Shown here piece after piece: positions 4,369 to 6,834 of a stretch of DNA of 6,834 bases (position 1 is the stretch's first letter; each line of letters begins with the position of its first letter). The notes under the pieces are model-generated. The model was not told the origin of the DNA. It was given only the letters and a program-made list of their open reading frames with translations, and did not search any database. Origin of the DNA: Clostridia bacterium (GTDB lineage Bacteria; Bacillota; Clostridia; Oscillospirales; Acutalibacteraceae); NCBI GenBank assembly GCA_024404065.1, contig JAKSQR010000085.1, positions 1 through 6,834 of the forward strand. Direction: 5' to 3'. A program made the position numbers and the translations under genes.

Positions 4369-6834
4369 TCAGGAATCGATTGTAGAAATTGTAAGGGTTG
4401 TTTCTTCAAGAACATCAAGAAGTACTCTTACTGTATCAAGTGAAGTAAAGAGTGTTACGTTGTTTTCAGTAGCGCAGCGGCGGATAGCAATACCATCCTC
4501 ATAATGAACACCTGACATAATTGCTCTGGTGTTGATTACGTAGCGAACATAACCGCTTCTGATTGCCTCAAGTACATCTTCACTGCCTTCGCTGGGCTTA
4601 TATCTTCTCTTGCAGCGGATGCCGTGATCCTTAAGATACTCAACTGTAAGACCTGTTGCCTCAATATTGAAGCCCATGTCATAGAATCTCTTAACAAGGG
4701 GGAAGCCCTCTTCCTTATCCTCATCAGCAAGGGTTACAAGGATTGTACCATAGTTCTTAAGGCTCATGCCTGAAGCTACCATTGCCTTGTAAAGTGCTCT
4801 TGAAAGCTTATCATCATAGCCGATTGCTTCGCCTGTAGACTTCATCTCAGGTGAGAGGTAAGCGTCAAGACCCTTAATCTTATTGTATGAGAATACGGGA
4901 ACCTTAACGTAAGTTCTCTTCTTCTCCTCAGGGTAAATTGTGAATATGCCCTGCTCCTTAAGAGTTCTGCCAAGGATTACCTCAGTAGCGATATCTGCAA
5001 GTGAGTAACCTGTTGACTTTGAAAGGAAGGGAACTGTACGTGATGAACGGGGATTAACCTCGATAATATATACGTCTTCGTTCTTATCAACGATAAACTG
5101 AATGTTGTAAAGACCCTTGATGCCGATGCCTACGCCCAGCATTTTGGCATAGCGGAGGATTGTGCCCTTAACCTTATCAGATACGCTGAAGGTGGGGTAA
5201 ACGCTGATGGAGTCACCTGAGTGAACGCCTGTACGCTCAACAAGCTCCATAATACCGGGTACGAATACGTCAACGCCATCGCAGATAGCATCAACCTCAA
5301 GCTCCTTACCGATAATGTACTTATCAACAAGAACGGGCTTATCTACATCAATTTCAACGGCTGTACGAAGGTAATGCTTAAGGTCCTCATCCTTTGAAAC
5401 AATCTGCATTGCACGACCGCCGAGAACGAAGGAAGGACGAACAAGTACAGGGTAGCCGATTTCGTTAGCTGCCTTAAGACCATCCTCAATATTAGTAACT
5501 GCCTGACCCTTGGGCTGAGGAATGTTAAGCTCTTTAAGAACCTTTTCAAAGCTGTCTCTGTTTTCTGCTCTTTCAATAGCTGCGCAGTCTGTACCGATAA
5601 TCTTAACGCCTCTGTCCATAAGGGGCTGAGCAAGGTTAATAGCGGTCTGACCGCCGAGAGAAGCGATAACGCCCTCAGGATTTTCAAAGTCTACAATAGC
5701 CATTACATCCTCAGGAGTAAGGGGGTCAAAGTAGAGCTTATCTGATGTGGTGTAGTCAGTTGAAACTGTTTCAGGGTTATTGTTGATGATGATAGCCTCA
5801 TAGCCTGAGCGCTTGATTGTCTGAACAGCGTGAACTGTTGAATAGTCAAACTCAACGCCCTGACCGATACGGATAGGACCTGCACCAAGAACGATAATCT
5901 TCTTTTTATCTGTAAGGCGGCTTTCATTTTCGCCTGTGTAGGTGGAGTAAAGGTAAGCAATGTACTTGCCTGTGTGGAGGGTATCAACCATCTTGAAGAT
6001 GGGGGTAAGACCCATAGCCTTTCTCTTTTTGTAAACTTCGATTTCGTCTACATTCCAGAGTGAAGCAATGTACTTATCTGAGAAGCCCATAACCTTAGCG
6101 CCCTTAAGTACAGTATCGTCACCCTTATGGTCTTTAAGTGTTTTCTCCATAGTAACGATGGACTTATAGGACTCAAGGAAGAGCTCTGTAATCATTGTGA
6201 TTTCGTGAAGCTCCTTAACTGATGTGCCTCTGCGAAGAAGCTCAAAGATGCCGTAAACGTTATCATCCTGGAACTCCTTGAGATATTCTTTAATCTGGTC
6301 ATCAGTCCAGCTGTCAAACTTAGCAAGGTGGAAGTGGCAAACGCCTGTTTCAAGTGAACGAACTGACTTGAGCATACATTCCTCAAGAGTTGCACCTATG
6401 CCCATTACTTCGCCTGTTGCCTTCATCTGTGTGCCAAGCTTGTTGGGAGCCTCTGCAAACTTATCAAATGGGAATCTGGGGAACTTAGCTACGATGTAGT
6501 CAAGTGAGGGCTCAATGTCTGCTGTGCCGCCTGCAACGGGGATATCCTCAAGAGCCATACCCATAGCAATCTTTGCGGTTACTCTTGCAATGGGGTAACC
6601 TGATGCCTTTGAAGCAAGAGCAGATGAACGTGAAACTCTGGGGTTAACCTCAATAAGGTAATACTCGCTGGTTTCGGGGTGAAGAGCAAACTGTACGTTA
6701 CAGCCGCCTTCAATTTTAAGCTCTTTGATAATCTTGATAGCAGAATCATTGAGCATTTTAAGGTCGTGGTCGTTAAGTGAAAGGATGGGAGCTACAACGA
6801 TGGAGTCACCTGTGTGTACACCTACGGGGTCAAC
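4369..6834 (-). CDS. carB: Carbamoyl-phosphate synthase large subunit CarB, 5' end outside window
   Basis: CarB makes carbamoyl phosphate from bicarbonate, ammonia (delivered by CarA from glutamine) and two ATP. The open frame runs off the right edge. The 821 visible residues begin VDPVGVHTGDS, matching about residue 237 of the roughly 1073-residue E. coli protein, so roughly 236 N-terminal residues are missing. The ATG at 6756 is internal, not the start. Visible residue numbers follow. The end of the first ATP-grasp domain has H7 and E62-x-N64-x-R66 (EVNPRVSRSSA). The oligomerisation domain comes next. The second synthase half has GAGPIRIGQGVEFDY (317-331), NNNPETVSTDY (351-361), RPSFVLGGRAM (466-476), VHSGDS (537-542) and EVNPRSSRT (592-600). 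The C-terminal MGS-like allosteric domain is at about 694-821, with K707, T727, T730, K746 and N768 aligning to the E. coli UMP/IMP site. It is the first visible gene of the operon; carA is expected upstream. Confidence 0.97.
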   Translation of the reverse strand, partial: VDPVGVHTGDSIVVAPILSLNDHDLKMLNDSAIKIIKELKIEGGCNVQFALHPETSEYYLIEVNPRVSRSSALASKASGYPIARVTAKIAMGMALEDIPVAGGTADIEPSLDYIVAKFPRFPFDKFAEAPNKLGTQMKATGEVMGIGATLEECMLKSVRSLETGVCHFHLAKFDSWTDDQIKEYLKEFQDDNVYGIFELLRRGTSVKELHEITMITELFLESYKSIVTMEKTLKDHKGDDTVLKGAKVMGFSDKYIASLWNVDEIEVYKKRKAMGLTPIFKMVDTLHTGKYIAYLYSTYTGENESRLTDKKKIIVLGAGPIRIGQGVEFDYSTVHAVQTIKRSGYEAIIINNNPETVSTDYTTSDKLYFDPLTPEDVMAIVDFENPEGVIASLGGQTAINLAQPLMDRGVKIIGTDCAAIERAENRDSFEKVLKELNIPQPKGQAVTNIEDGLKAANEIGYPVLVRPSFVLGGRAMQIVSKDEDLKHYLRTAVEIDVDKPVLVDKYIIGKELEVDAICDGVDVFVPGIMELVERTGVHSGDSISVYPTFSVSDKVKGTILRYAKMLGVGIGIKGLYNIQFIVDKNEDVYIIEVNPRSSRTVPFLSKSTGYSLADIATEVILGRTLKEQGIFTIYPEEKKRTYVKVPVFSYNKIKGLDAYLSPEMKSTGEAIGYDDKLSRALYKAMVASGMSLKNYGTILVTLADEDKEEGFPLVKRFYDMGFNIEATGLTVEYLKDHGIRCKRRYKPSEGSEDVLEAIRSGYVRYVINTRAIMSGVHYEDGIAIRRCATENNVTLFTSLDTVRVLLDVLEETTLTISTIDS

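Noticed and set aside
5343..5987. Two minus-strand open frames (5343-5687 and 5703-5987) inside carB
   Set aside because: They are alternate-frame readings of carB, which has continuous recognisable CarB motifs through the whole stretch.
6754..6756. ATG at 6756 as the start of carB
   Set aside because: The frame continues upstream to the window edge with conserved CarB sequence (VDPVGVHTGDS), so this methionine is internal.
1..6834. CRISPR repeats, insertion sequences, tRNA genes or a novel defence or accessory system
   Set aside because: Apart from the 3' terminator region, the window is almost wholly occupied by seven recognised pyrimidine genes. I saw no direct repeat arrays, transposase motifs, tRNA-like folds or unexplained coding regions.

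Overview
This window is one strand-consistent pyrimidine biosynthesis operon, read entirely on the minus strand from right to left. In transcription order it holds carB (cut by the right edge of the window), pyrK, pyrD (NAD-linked class 1B type), pyrF, pyrE, pyrB and pyrI, and it ends in a hairpin terminator at the left edge. Apart from the terminator region there is essentially no non-coding DNA. The junctions are gaps of 15 and 11 nt or overlaps of 13, 1, 1 and 4 nt, so no internal promoter, riboswitch or PyrR-type attenuator fits inside the window. Any such control would lie upstream of carB, outside it.

Together the genes cover five of the six steps from bicarbonate, glutamine and ATP to UMP. 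CarB is the large subunit of carbamoyl-phosphate synthase. PyrB/PyrI is aspartate transcarbamoylase with its regulatory chain. PyrD/PyrK is the two-subunit NAD-dependent dihydroorotate dehydrogenase. PyrE is orotate phosphoribosyltransferase and PyrF is OMP decarboxylase. Dihydroorotase (pyrC) is the missing step. It and the small synthase subunit carA are not in the window and may lie upstream of carB or elsewhere.

The organism is most likely an anaerobic, low-to-moderate GC Firmicute of class Clostridia, possibly a gut Ruminococcaceae/Oscillospiraceae-type bacterium. The reasons are the PyrD 1B/PyrK pair, a separate zinc-binding PyrI next to PyrB, strong AGGAGG-type ribosome binding sites, base composition in the mid-40s percent GC by eye, and the character of the CarB sequence. 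This placement is inference, not proof.

I found no mobile element, CRISPR array, RNA gene or unknown gene. The window is core metabolism and does not appear to hold a new system. What deserves a second look is the gene order, how ribosome binding sites are written into the C-terminal codons of upstream genes, and hints about effector control of CarB and PyrB/PyrI.
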